DNA from: Clostridia bacterium
Lineage (GTDB): Bacteria; Bacillota; Clostridia; Christensenellales; Aristaeellaceae
Direction of reading: 5' to 3'
DNA: 12,721 nucleotides
Assembly (NCBI GenBank): GCA_900759005.1
Contig: CAAEUQ010000138.1
Location: 1 to 12,721 of the forward strand
Shown here: one piece after another, positions 1 through 5,913 of the stretch
Numbering within the stretch: the first letter of the stretch is position 1
How the letters are laid out: each line of letters starts with the position of its first letter
Made by a program: the position numbers and the translations under genes
Notes under the pieces: generated by a model
The model's database searches: none
The model's input: only the letters and a program-made list of their open reading frames with translations
What the model was told of the DNA's origin: nothing

Positions 1-261
1 CAACCCAGATTTTGAATCGCTTCCCGATTCAAAATCGTCCCGACCAAGCGCGGCAGCAATGTCAGCGGGCACCGCCCGCCAAGCGCGCAAAAAGAACCTC
101 AACAAAACACCAGACAAAGCAAATCGAGTCGCTGTCCGACTCGATTTGCGTCAAATTGGGTACAATCCAACCTCCCCGAACCAACCCAGATTTTGAATCG
201 CTTCCCGATTCAAAATCGTCCCGACCAAGCGCGGCAGCAAGCGCCTCAGGGCGCAGCCCTG
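1..261. repeat. Modular palindrome array, copy 1 (two units)
   Basis: This gene-free stretch is built from hairpins. A 59-bp segment (1-59) recurs exactly at 182-240, an offset of 181 bp. Each copy holds hairpin HP1, a perfect 12-bp stem with loop CTTCC (8-36 and 189-217), followed by the word AAGCGCGGCAGCAA (46-59 and 227-240). After the first copy comes HP4 at 65-79 (GCGGGC, loop ACC, GCCCGC), then HP2 at 119-149 (13-bp perfect stem, loop CTGTC). After the second copy comes HP3 at 247-261 (CAGGGC, loop GCA, GCCCTG). A related array lies at 5586-5913 with different stem sequences but the same loops and overall module set. The left boundary is not visible because the window begins inside the element. 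It resembles REP/BIME-type extragenic palindromes in style, but I recognise no named family. ORFs across it on both strands simply read through the palindromes. Confidence 0.9.
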
Positions 262-276
262 TGTTCATAATTTGTC

Positions 277-305
277 TTGTAATTTGGGAGAGAGTGCGGT
301 ATAAT
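277..305 (+). promoter_or_regulatory. Sigma-A-type promoter for the 335-1484 gene pair
   Basis: The -35 TTGTAA (277-282) and the perfect -10 TATAAT (300-305) are separated by 17 bases. The promoter begins just after the palindrome array ends (261), so transcription of the gene at 335 should start about position 312 and not include the array. Confidence 0.7.
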
Positions 306-334
306 GAGGGCAATCGCTGTATTGGAGGGACACC

Positions 335-1030
335 ATGCCACTGACTGGTCTTAGCTGGGCGCGCATCCGGGAACATTTGCGCAAAACTGCGCCGATCTAT
401 ATCGTCGGCGTGATCATCATGATCTTCGTTTCGGATATCCTGTTCACCTCAACCCGCCCGCAGATTCCGGACGACCAGGAAGTGCTCGTCTACCTGGTGG
501 ACGGCTATTCGCAGCCGAGCCTGCTGGATTCGCTGTGCGCAGACGCGCTCTCGTATGCCCAGAGCACGGACGATATGCTCCTGTCCGTCCGCGCGGAATC
601 CATTCCGTATAACGACCCCGAAAAGGACTATACCAGCGCGGTCGTGCTCATGGCGCGCATGGCGCTCGGCGACGGCGACGCCTATTTCGCAAACGCTACC
701 GCGCTTGAAGCAATCGCCGCAAACGGCGGCTGCTATCCGCTGGACGAGTGGCTCGACGCGGGCTGGCTCGAGGAGCTCGGGCTGGAAAGATGGACTTATA
801 CCGAAACGGACGAGGCGAGCGGCACAGAGAAAACCTATACCGCCGCGCTGTCGCTTGATAAAATCGACGCGCTGCGCGATAACGGCATCTTTGAAAACCG
901 CGGCGCGTACCTCGTGATCGCGTCCAACGGCGGCAATATCGCCACTACCCGCGAAACCGTGACCTATATGCTTACCCAGCTTGCGGAGGAAAATTATGTA
1001 CCGGCAGCAACTGAAGAACCCGCCGCTTAG
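335..1030 (+). CDS. Membrane-anchored extracytoplasmic protein, function unknown
   Basis: I do not recognise a named family for this 231-residue protein. The ATG at 335 follows a GGAGGG site (324-329) at good spacing and lies about 23 bases after the likely transcription start. Residues 20-38 form one hydrophobic segment after a basic N-terminus (several Arg/Lys), so the remainder is probably outside the membrane. The central part (about 98-150: Ala-rich helix, a GDGDAYF motif, then PLDEWLDAGW) loosely recalls the end of an extracellular solute-binding-protein domain, but the protein is too short to be a complete one. The C-terminus is Ala/Glu/Pro-rich. Its last 35 bases overlap the next gene, which suggests translational coupling and a joint role. 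Being a coding gene is well supported; function is open. Confidence 0.8.
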   Translation: MPLTGLSWARIREHLRKTAPIYIVGVIIMIFVSDILFTSTRPQIPDDQEVLVYLVDGYSQPSLLDSLCADALSYAQSTDDMLLSVRAESIPYNDPEKDYTSAVVLMARMALGDGDAYFANATALEAIAANGGCYPLDEWLDAGWLEELGLERWTYTETDEASGTEKTYTAALSLDKIDALRDNGIFENRGAYLVIASNGGNIATTRETVTYMLTQLAEENYVPAATEEPAA

Positions 1031-1484
1031 CACAATCGCCGGAATCGGCGCGGTCGTTTTGCTGGTCGCGGCGCTGCTTCTGGATTCGATGCTTGCAAAC
1101 CTGCTCGCCAGATATATCGGCGGAACCGGCGCGAAGATTTTGTTCTGGCTGACCGGCGCGCTGATTGCGCTGATCGCGCTTAAAAGATACGTGCTGCAAT
1201 ATGAGTATGAGCTGGCAAACGGAATGCTCTCGCTCAATTTCCGATACGGCCGCTATGTCCGCAGCGTCGATTCGTTCGCACTGCGCACGCTCGTCGCCGT
1301 CGGAACGCCGGAGGAAATCCTGCCCCGCTATAAGGGCGCGCCCGTTCACCGCGCGGTGCTGAAGCGAAACGCGCTGGCGCAAACGGCAATCGCCTATAAA
1401 TATGAAGGCAAAATCGAGCTGTGCGTGTTCCAGCCGGACGACGAAATCCGTGAGGCGCTGATGAATCAGGTGAAAAAGAAATAA
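996..1484 (+). CDS. Two-helix membrane protein with C-terminal soluble domain, function unknown
   Basis: This encodes 162 residues. I chose the ATG at 996 because GGAGG (985-989) sits six bases upstream; the in-frame TTG at 981 would contain that ribosome binding site. Two hydrophobic segments (about residues 12-30 and 46-62) form a hairpin in the membrane. The remaining 100 residues are probably cytoplasmic by the positive-inside rule, since KRY follows helix 2. They alternate in a beta-strand-like way (YEYEL, LSLNFRYG, IELCVF) and end in a basic helix. This recalls two-helix proteins with a bacterial PH-like domain, but the match is not strong enough to assign. The gene starts 35 bases inside the upstream gene, so both are co-transcribed and probably translationally coupled. 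It is closed by a terminator at 1488. Confidence 0.8.
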   Translation: MYRQQLKNPPLSTIAGIGAVVLLVAALLLDSMLANLLARYIGGTGAKILFWLTGALIALIALKRYVLQYEYELANGMLSLNFRYGRYVRSVDSFALRTLVAVGTPEEILPRYKGAPVHRAVLKRNALAQTAIAYKYEGKIELCVFQPDDEIREALMNQVKKK

Positions 1485-1487
1485 ACG

Positions 1488-1530
1488 AAGCGAATCGCTC
1501 TCAAACGGGCGGTTCGCTTTCTTTGTGTTT
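1488..1530 (+). terminator. Rho-independent terminator after 996-1484
   Basis: AAGCGAATCGC (1488-1498) pairs with GCGGTTCGCTT (1509-1519) over 11 bp with one T-G wobble, followed by a T-rich run TCTTTGTGTTT. It begins three bases after the stop codon. Confidence 0.85.
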
Positions 1531-1557
1531 GATTCGCGCGGGAAAATGTGGTATACT
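1529..1557 (+). promoter_or_regulatory. Sigma-A-type promoter for the 1589-3607 operon
   Basis: TTGATT (1529-1534) and TATACT (1552-1557) are separated by 17 bases. The -35 overlaps the T-tract of the preceding terminator, so the two operons are packed tightly. The predicted leader is only about 25 bases. Confidence 0.7.
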
Positions 1558-1588
1558 GAATGTCAGCAATGATAAAGGGGTAAATCCG

Positions 1589-2968
1589 ATGAAACAGCTC
1601 AAGCGCGCCATCATGGCGGACTACGAAATTCCGGAAAATACGCCGAGCCGCGCCGCCGGCGTTCAGTTCGGCGCAAATGAAACGCTTCTGGGCGTTGCCG
1701 ACCGACTGATCGACGATGCAAATCGCACCGGCTCGGACGCAGGGCTTGCGCTGGTCGACGCCGGAGGCGCGATTCAGAAGCTCCGCGAGCAGGATCATCT
1801 CTACACGCTGTTCGCGCGCGGCGATCTGAACGACCGCGAGGTGCGCGTCGAGCAGGTGATTCAGCCGTTTACCAACCTCTTTGATCCCGAAAAGGACGAC
1901 TCCGCGCTGCTTGCATTCGCGCGCACGGCAGATGTTTCGTTTATCCTGATTGCGCCGGATCCCGTAAATCCCGCCGCACGAACGATCGATTTTTCGCTCG
2001 CGGCGCGATTTCTGTTCGAGCGCGGACAAAACGGCGGCGCACCGGTTCGGATTCTGACTGTAAATCAGAGCGCCGGGGATTGCCGCGCGGAATTGAACGC
2101 GATTTTCGATTCATGGGGCGCGGATACTAAATACCTTTCCAAATGCCCGGTCATTCCCTCTCTTCTCGAGGGCATGGCGTATCTGAGCGCGCCGGACGAA
2201 GCCGTTCGCCTGTGCGAAAAGATGAATTACCGCGATTCGATGATTCATATCGCGGAGCCGTTCGCGCGCTGGACGATTCAGTGCGCGCCGGACGCGCTGC
2301 CGTTTTCCGGCGAAAACATCGCATTCACCGACGATCTCGCGCCCGCGATTCAAAAAAAACAGGCGCTGTTCGACGGCGGACTGTTCGCCTTTGCCGCGCT
2401 CGGCGCGCTGCACGGCAATCGCACGCTCGCGGACTGTATGCGCGATAAGCCGCTGCGCGACCTCGCCGGTCACGCGATTTACGATGAAATTCTCCCCTTT
2501 GTGTCCATTCCGCGCGACGAAGCGGCGGAATATGTGATCCAAAGCTGCGAACGCTGGGAGAATCCGCTGATTGAAAACCGGATTTTCGATGCGGCGGCGG
2601 GAATGCTTTCGCGATTCCGCGAGGGCGTTCTCCCGATCATGAAGGCGTACTGCAACGAAAAATTCGAAGCGCCCGAGCGCCTTTCGCTCGCGCTGGCGGC
2701 AACGATTTTGCTCTATGCCGGCGCGCGCTGGGAGAACGGCGCGTATCGAACGGAAATCGGCGGCGAAACGTTCATTCTGCGCGATGATCCGGAAGCGCTT
2801 CTGTCGTTCTCGCGGCTGTCGCCGGATATGCCCGCGGAATCGCTCGCCTATGCCTGCCTTGCGGATCGCACGCTGTGGGGCATGGATTTGCGCGAGCTGG
2901 ACGGGCTGGAAATGGCGGTTTGCCGGAATCTCGAAATGGTGATTTCCGAGCGTCGGGAGGAAAAGTAA
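1589..2968 (+). CDS. UxaB/mannitol-dehydrogenase-family protein lacking catalytic residues (putative pseudoenzyme)
   Basis: This encodes 459 residues, close to the usual length of tagaturonate reductase (UxaB). I chose the ATG at 1589 (AAGGGG at 1575-1580, eight bases upstream); the longer TTG start at 1523 would run through the promoter. The whole protein can be aligned from memory to UxaB: an N-terminal VQFG segment (residues 25-28), a DHLYT motif (69-73), a central IAEPFARW-like segment (221-228), and a C-terminal helical domain with YDEILPF (298-304), the NPLIENR segment (325-331), SRFREGVLP and SLALAATILLY. The signature residues are changed. The Rossmann motif FGEGNFLRAF reads FGANETLLGV (27-36). 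The catalytic pattern Lys-x4-Asn-x2-His reads K257-x4-D262-x2-L265. The SNTTEAGI loop is replaced by IAPDPVNP. It therefore looks like a full-length family member that cannot work by the known mechanism. The next gene follows with no gap. Confidence 0.75.
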   Translation: MKQLKRAIMADYEIPENTPSRAAGVQFGANETLLGVADRLIDDANRTGSDAGLALVDAGGAIQKLREQDHLYTLFARGDLNDREVRVEQVIQPFTNLFDPEKDDSALLAFARTADVSFILIAPDPVNPAARTIDFSLAARFLFERGQNGGAPVRILTVNQSAGDCRAELNAIFDSWGADTKYLSKCPVIPSLLEGMAYLSAPDEAVRLCEKMNYRDSMIHIAEPFARWTIQCAPDALPFSGENIAFTDDLAPAIQKKQALFDGGLFAFAALGALHGNRTLADCMRDKPLRDLAGHAIYDEILPFVSIPRDEAAEYVIQSCERWENPLIENRIFDAAAGMLSRFREGVLPIMKAYCNEKFEAPERLSLALAATILLYAGARWENGAYRTEIGGETFILRDDPEALLSFSRLSPDMPAESLAYACLADRTLWGMDLRELDGLEMAVCRNLEMVISERREEK

Positions 2969-3607
2969 ATGCCGCTCAAGCCGTACAAAACGCTGATTTG
3001 CCGCGCGAGCGACGAATTCATCATTCATAAATCGCGCTTCATTGGCTACGGCTGCCCGTGCGAAACCGAGGAAGAAGCGCTTGCTTTCCTTTCCGAAATC
3101 CGCGCGCGGCATAAGGACGCGACGCACAACTGCTATGCGTACATCATCGGCGCGAACATGGGCGTGATGCGCTATTCGGACGACGGCGAGCCCGGCGGAA
3201 CGGCAGGAATGCCGATCATCGAGGTGATGAAGGCGCGCGGGATCACGAACTGCGCGGTGGTCGTCACGCGCTATTTCGGCGGCGTATTGCTGGGCGCGGG
3301 CGGGCTGGTGCGCGCGTATTCGCAGGGCGCGGCGGCGGCAATCAACGCCTGTGGGGTCGGAACGGTATATCCGACGGCGCGGTATTTGATCGAGCTGCCC
3401 TATCCGATGCTCGGGCGATTTGAATTCTTCTTAAAGACCGAGCCGGTCGAAATCGAGGACAAGCAGTTTACCGACGTGGTGACGTTCACGCTGGTTCTGA
3501 AGACGGAGGACGAGCCGGGCTTCATCGACCGGCTGACCAACGCGACCGACGGCGCGCTCGAACCGCTGCGCTATGAGGAATTCCTGCGCCCGTGGCAGGA
3601 GAATTAG
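2969..3607 (+). CDS. yigZ: YigZ/IMPACT family protein (UPF0029 + DUF1949)
   Basis: This encodes 212 residues, the normal length for bacterial YigZ/YvyE proteins. The N-terminal UPF0029 (Impact-N) domain is clear: HKSRFIG (20-26), ATHNCYAY (51-58), YSDDGEPGGTAGMP (69-82) and VVVTRYFGGVLLGAGGLVRAY (97-117). Residues about 138-208 fit the smaller DUF1949 domain. The ATG directly follows the stop codon of the UxaB-like gene, and its GGGAGG (2955-2960) lies inside that gene, so the two are co-translated. The IMPACT family is widespread, with eukaryotic members linked to GCN2 and translation stress; the molecular role of the bacterial proteins is not settled. No terminator is evident between the stop codon and the next promoter. 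Confidence 0.95.
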   Translation: MPLKPYKTLICRASDEFIIHKSRFIGYGCPCETEEEALAFLSEIRARHKDATHNCYAYIIGANMGVMRYSDDGEPGGTAGMPIIEVMKARGITNCAVVVTRYFGGVLLGAGGLVRAYSQGAAAAINACGVGTVYPTARYLIELPYPMLGRFEFFLKTEPVEIEDKQFTDVVTFTLVLKTEDEPGFIDRLTNATDGALEPLRYEEFLRPWQEN

Positions 3608-3652
3608 CGCAATTTCTTCAACAATATGGGCAAAAAATGTCCGAAACGGGGC

Positions 3653-3681
3653 TGTTCATTCGCCAAAAATCGTGCTATAAT
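3653..3681 (+). promoter_or_regulatory. Promoter for the coiled-coil gene
   Basis: A perfect -10 TATAAT (3676-3681) lies 17 bases after a weak -35 TGTTCA (3653-3658). The leader before the ATG at 3713 is about 25 bases and carries a strong AAGGAGG (3698-3704). Confidence 0.6.
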
Positions 3682-3712
3682 GATTATATATGTTAATAAG
3701 GAGGCTTTTCGC

Positions 3713-5281
3713 ATGGACCGCAAGAACAGAGTATGGCTGATCACACTGATCGTGCTGCTCGTCGCCTCGATCGTCGGGCTGGTTCTGGTGAAGAATCAGT
3801 GGGACGCCAGCGAGTCGAGCTACGTCCGCGCCAATGCGCAGCTGACCGAGGAGCAGTCCTCTTCCGAAAAGCTGCGCGCGGAGCTGGACGAACTGAAAGC
3901 TGAAATTGAAACGCTGAAGGCGGAGCTCGCCGCCGCAAACGCCGAGCTGGAAGCCCATCAGCTCGCAACCATCGCGCCCACGGAGGCTGTTCCGACCGAC
4001 GCGCCGACCGCAATCGCACCGACCGATACGGCAACCGCGGCCGTTCCCACCGCCGCGCCGACAGGCAAGCCCAGTCCCGCAGTGGGCGAGCTTCAGGACG
4101 CGCTGAAAACCGCTGGCGAAAAGGCAGACGCGCTGAACGCCGAAATTGCCGAGTCCCAGCCGGACAACACCGACGCGAGCGCCGCGCTTTCCGAATTGAA
4201 GACCGCTCTTGAGACCGCCGAAACCAAAATGGCGGAGCTGCCTGCGGGCGATCCGGTCGGCGAATTGAAGACCGCGCTTCATACCGCGACCGAAAAGGCG
4301 ACCGCGCTGGAGGATTCCCTGAAGGACGCGATTGCCGCCGGCGGAACGGAGATTGAAACCGGCGTTGCCGAGCTGAAGACTGCGCTCGAAACCGCCGAAA
4401 CCAAGGCGACCGCGCTGAACAGCGACGAACTGAACGCGATGAGCGCGCAGTTTGCCGATGCGCAGACCCGTTCGACCGATCTCGAAGCCCAGCTGAAGGC
4501 GGCGCAGGACGAAGCCGCTTCGCTGACCGCGGCGCTCGAACAGGCGCAGGCGCAGACTGCCGAGCTCGAATCCAAGCTGGCCGATTCGCAGGCTGAATCT
4601 GAATCCCTTTCCGCGCAGCTTGCCGACTCAAAAGCTGAATCCGAATCCCTTTCCGCACAGCTTGCCGATTCAAAAGCTGAATCTGAATCCCTTTCCGCGC
4701 AGCTGACCGATTCAAAAGCTGAATCCGAAAACCTCTCCACGCAGCTTGCCGATTCAAAAGCTGAATCCGAATCCCTTTCCGCGCAGCTTGCCGATTCAAA
4801 AGCTGAATCCGAAAACCTTTCCGCACAGCTTGCCGACGCGCAGACCGAGCTTGAATCGCTCCGCGATCAGCTCGCGCAGACGCAGGACGAGCTGAATTCC
4901 ACGCGCGAAACGCTCTCGCAGCGCATTGCGGCGCTGGAAGCATATCTGCTCGAACGCGAGCTGAGCGAAGGCGAAGCGCATTCCTCTACCACCGCCGCGA
5001 CCACGATTCGCATCGCCGCGGACGGCAGAACCGGCACATGGGATTACACGAACAATACCGTCAGCGGCAATTCCGTCGTCCTGACGCTCGCGATGGGACA
5101 GACCGAGCTGTTCCGCTCCGAATCCCTCGCGCCCGGCGCAGCGCTGAATGAAATTCAGCTCAATACCACCCTCGCCCCCGGCGCCTACGAAGGCGTCGCC
5201 ACCACCGCGATCTACGCCGAAGACGGAACCTACCTCTTCGCAAACAGGATTCCGGTAACGATCGAAGTCGCAGCGGAATAA
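3713..5281 (+). CDS. Membrane-anchored coiled-coil repeat protein with C-terminal beta domain
   Basis: This encodes 522 residues. I chose the ATG at 3713 because AAGGAGG lies eight bases upstream; the in-frame ATG at 3626 precedes the promoter. Residues 7-26 form one transmembrane anchor with a short basic cytoplasmic tail (MDRKNR), so the bulk is outside. A first coiled coil (about 40-83) is followed by a Thr/Pro/Ala linker (86-122). A long second coiled coil (125-415) contains four degenerate copies of an ELKTALETAETKATAL-like unit (starting near 126, 161, 184 and 220) and six near-identical 14-residue units (289-372). The final 95 residues (from about 428) look like a beta-sandwich, with a GTYLFANRIPVTIEV end. 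It could be a cell-surface spacer or stalk presenting the C-terminal domain; no enzymatic motif is seen. It is monocistronic, with its own promoter and terminator. Confidence 0.85.
   Translation: MDRKNRVWLITLIVLLVASIVGLVLVKNQWDASESSYVRANAQLTEEQSSSEKLRAELDELKAEIETLKAELAAANAELEAHQLATIAPTEAVPTDAPTAIAPTDTATAAVPTAAPTGKPSPAVGELQDALKTAGEKADALNAEIAESQPDNTDASAALSELKTALETAETKMAELPAGDPVGELKTALHTATEKATALEDSLKDAIAAGGTEIETGVAELKTALETAETKATALNSDELNAMSAQFADAQTRSTDLEAQLKAAQDEAASLTAALEQAQAQTAELESKLADSQAESESLSAQLADSKAESESLSAQLADSKAESESLSAQLTDSKAESENLSTQLADSKAESESLSAQLADSKAESENLSAQLADAQTELESLRDQLAQTQDELNSTRETLSQRIAALEAYLLERELSEGEAHSSTTAATTIRIAADGRTGTWDYTNNTVSGNSVVLTLAMGQTELFRSESLAPGAALNEIQLNTTLAPGAYEGVATTAIYAEDGTYLFANRIPVTIEVAAE
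4577..4828 (+). repeat. Six tandem 42-bp coding repeats
   Basis: Six contiguous 42-bp units encode LADSKAESESLSAQ with small changes (unit 1 has Q for K; unit 4 has T, N and T substitutions; unit 6 has N). Fourteen residues equal two heptads, so units can be gained or lost without breaking the coiled-coil register. The next unit (4829-4870, LADAQTELESLRDQ) is a diverged seventh. Codons within the array (GAT TCA AAA GCT GAA TCC) are more AT-rich than in the rest of the gene, consistent with recent expansion from one unit. Confidence 0.95.
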
Positions 5282-5296
5282 GGTAAAAGCTCTTTC

Positions 5297-5332
5297 TCCC
5301 CCGCCTGAATTGATCTGGCGGGGGAAATTTTT
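5297..5332 (+). terminator. Strong rho-independent terminator after the coiled-coil gene
   Basis: TCCCCCGCC (5297-5305) pairs perfectly with GGCGGGGGA (5317-5325), loop of 11 bases, followed by AATTTTTG. It begins 15 bases after the stop codon. Confidence 0.9.
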
Positions 5333-5395
5333 GTGGGAATGATGGTTGGAAGTAATAAATGCAATAGCATGGAATAAAGTAATCGCAAAACCACT

Positions 5396-5480
5396 GCCGG
5401 CATCATGATCTATGCTAATGGCCATTTTTGTAAACGGGATTCCAATAGTGATCGAGCTGATGCGAATTCATCCCTAAAAA
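5396..5480 (+). pseudogene. Possible decayed copy of the coiled-coil protein's C-terminal end
   Basis: Bases 5431-5460 match 5241-5270 (the 3' end of the coiled-coil gene) at 20 of 30 positions without gaps, and most differences are transitions. About 22 bases upstream, GATCTATGC (5407-5415) matches GATCTACGC in the gene at nearly the same spacing. Translation of 5427-5459 gives FVNGIPIVIEL against FANRIPVTIEV, but a small deletion puts the two matching blocks in different frames, and stops surround them. The surrounding stretch 5333-5580 is clearly more AT-rich than its neighbours and otherwise holds nothing I can identify. The match is short, so chance cannot be excluded. Confidence 0.35.
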
Positions 5481-5585
5481 ACATATGCCCGTCGGATAAA
5501 TCCAGCGAAGCACATAGAAACTCCCTGGTCAGCGACGATAGAATTCACGCTATACCCATTGTCATTCGCTATAGCCGAACCTCGC

Positions 5586-5913
5586 AAACAAATAGCGCCG
5601 CTGTCCGGCGCTATTTGTTGTTTGATGGGCACCTGCTGTCGCTTCGTACCACACAGGTTTTGAGTCGCTTCCCGACTCAAAACCGTCGTGATAAAGCGCG
5701 GCAGCAATCGTCAGCGGGCACTGCCCGCCAGCCGAGTAAACAAATAGCGCCGTTGTCCGGCGCTATTTGTGATTTGATGGGCACCCGCTGCCGCTTCGTA
5801 CCGCACAGGTTTTGAGTCGCTTCCCGACTCAAAACCGTCGTGATCAAGCGCGGCAGCAAGTGCCACAGGATGCAATCCTGCGCGGCAGCAATCGTCAGCG
5901 GGCACTGCCCGCT
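5586..5913. repeat. Modular palindrome array, copy 2 (two units plus extra modules)
   Basis: Two direct copies (5586-5707 and 5738-5859, offset 152) differ at about 7 of 122 positions without gaps. Each holds HP2, a 13-14 bp perfect stem with loop CTGTC or TTGTC (5587-5619 and 5740-5770), then HP1, a 12-bp perfect stem with loop CTTCC (5656-5684 and 5808-5836), then AAGCGCGGCAGCAA (5694-5707 and 5846-5859). HP4 (GCGGGC, loop ACT, GCCCGC) lies at 5714-5728 and 5898-5912, and HP3 (CAGGAT, loop GCA, ATCCTG) at 5866-5880. The word GCTGCCGCTT (5787-5796) can also pair with 5846-5857 with a two-base bulge, enclosing HP1 in a larger stem. Modules and loops match the array at 1-261, while stem sequences differ by compensated changes. 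It lies between convergent genes and ends at the stop codon of the hydrolase gene. Confidence 0.92.

Noticed and set aside
1..261. CRISPR array
   Set aside because: The repeats are long, internally palindromic modules with related intervals, not short constant repeats with unique equal-length spacers, and no cas genes are present.
12..376. Overlapping ORFs on both strands (110 and 104 codons) at the left edge
   Set aside because: They are made of the palindromic repeats, which stay open on both strands by symmetry. They lack ribosome binding sites and have repeat-derived composition.
449..1382. Long minus-strand ORFs opposite the two membrane-protein genes
   Set aside because: Antisense shadows of GC-rich coding sequence, with Arg/Ala-rich composition and no ribosome binding site; the plus-strand genes have promoter, sites and terminator.
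2111..3127. 338-codon minus-strand ORF opposite the UxaB-like and yigZ genes
   Set aside because: It spans two clearly real plus-strand genes and has the Arg/Phe/Ala-rich composition of an antisense shadow.
3741..4943. 400-codon minus-strand ORF opposite the coiled-coil gene
   Set aside because: Open only because the plus-strand repeats lack stops in that frame; extremely Arg/Ser-rich composition.
5587..5770. HP2 hairpins as ordinary bidirectional terminators
   Set aside because: The stems are strong but not followed by a proper T-tract on either strand, and the coiled-coil gene already has a good terminator at 5297. Loop conservation and covariation are not explained by termination alone.
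5405..5905. Several ORFs (60-136 codons) on both strands through the second palindrome array
   Set aside because: Same reason as for the first array: they read through hairpins and direct repeats, and the same peptide words appear at each repeat.
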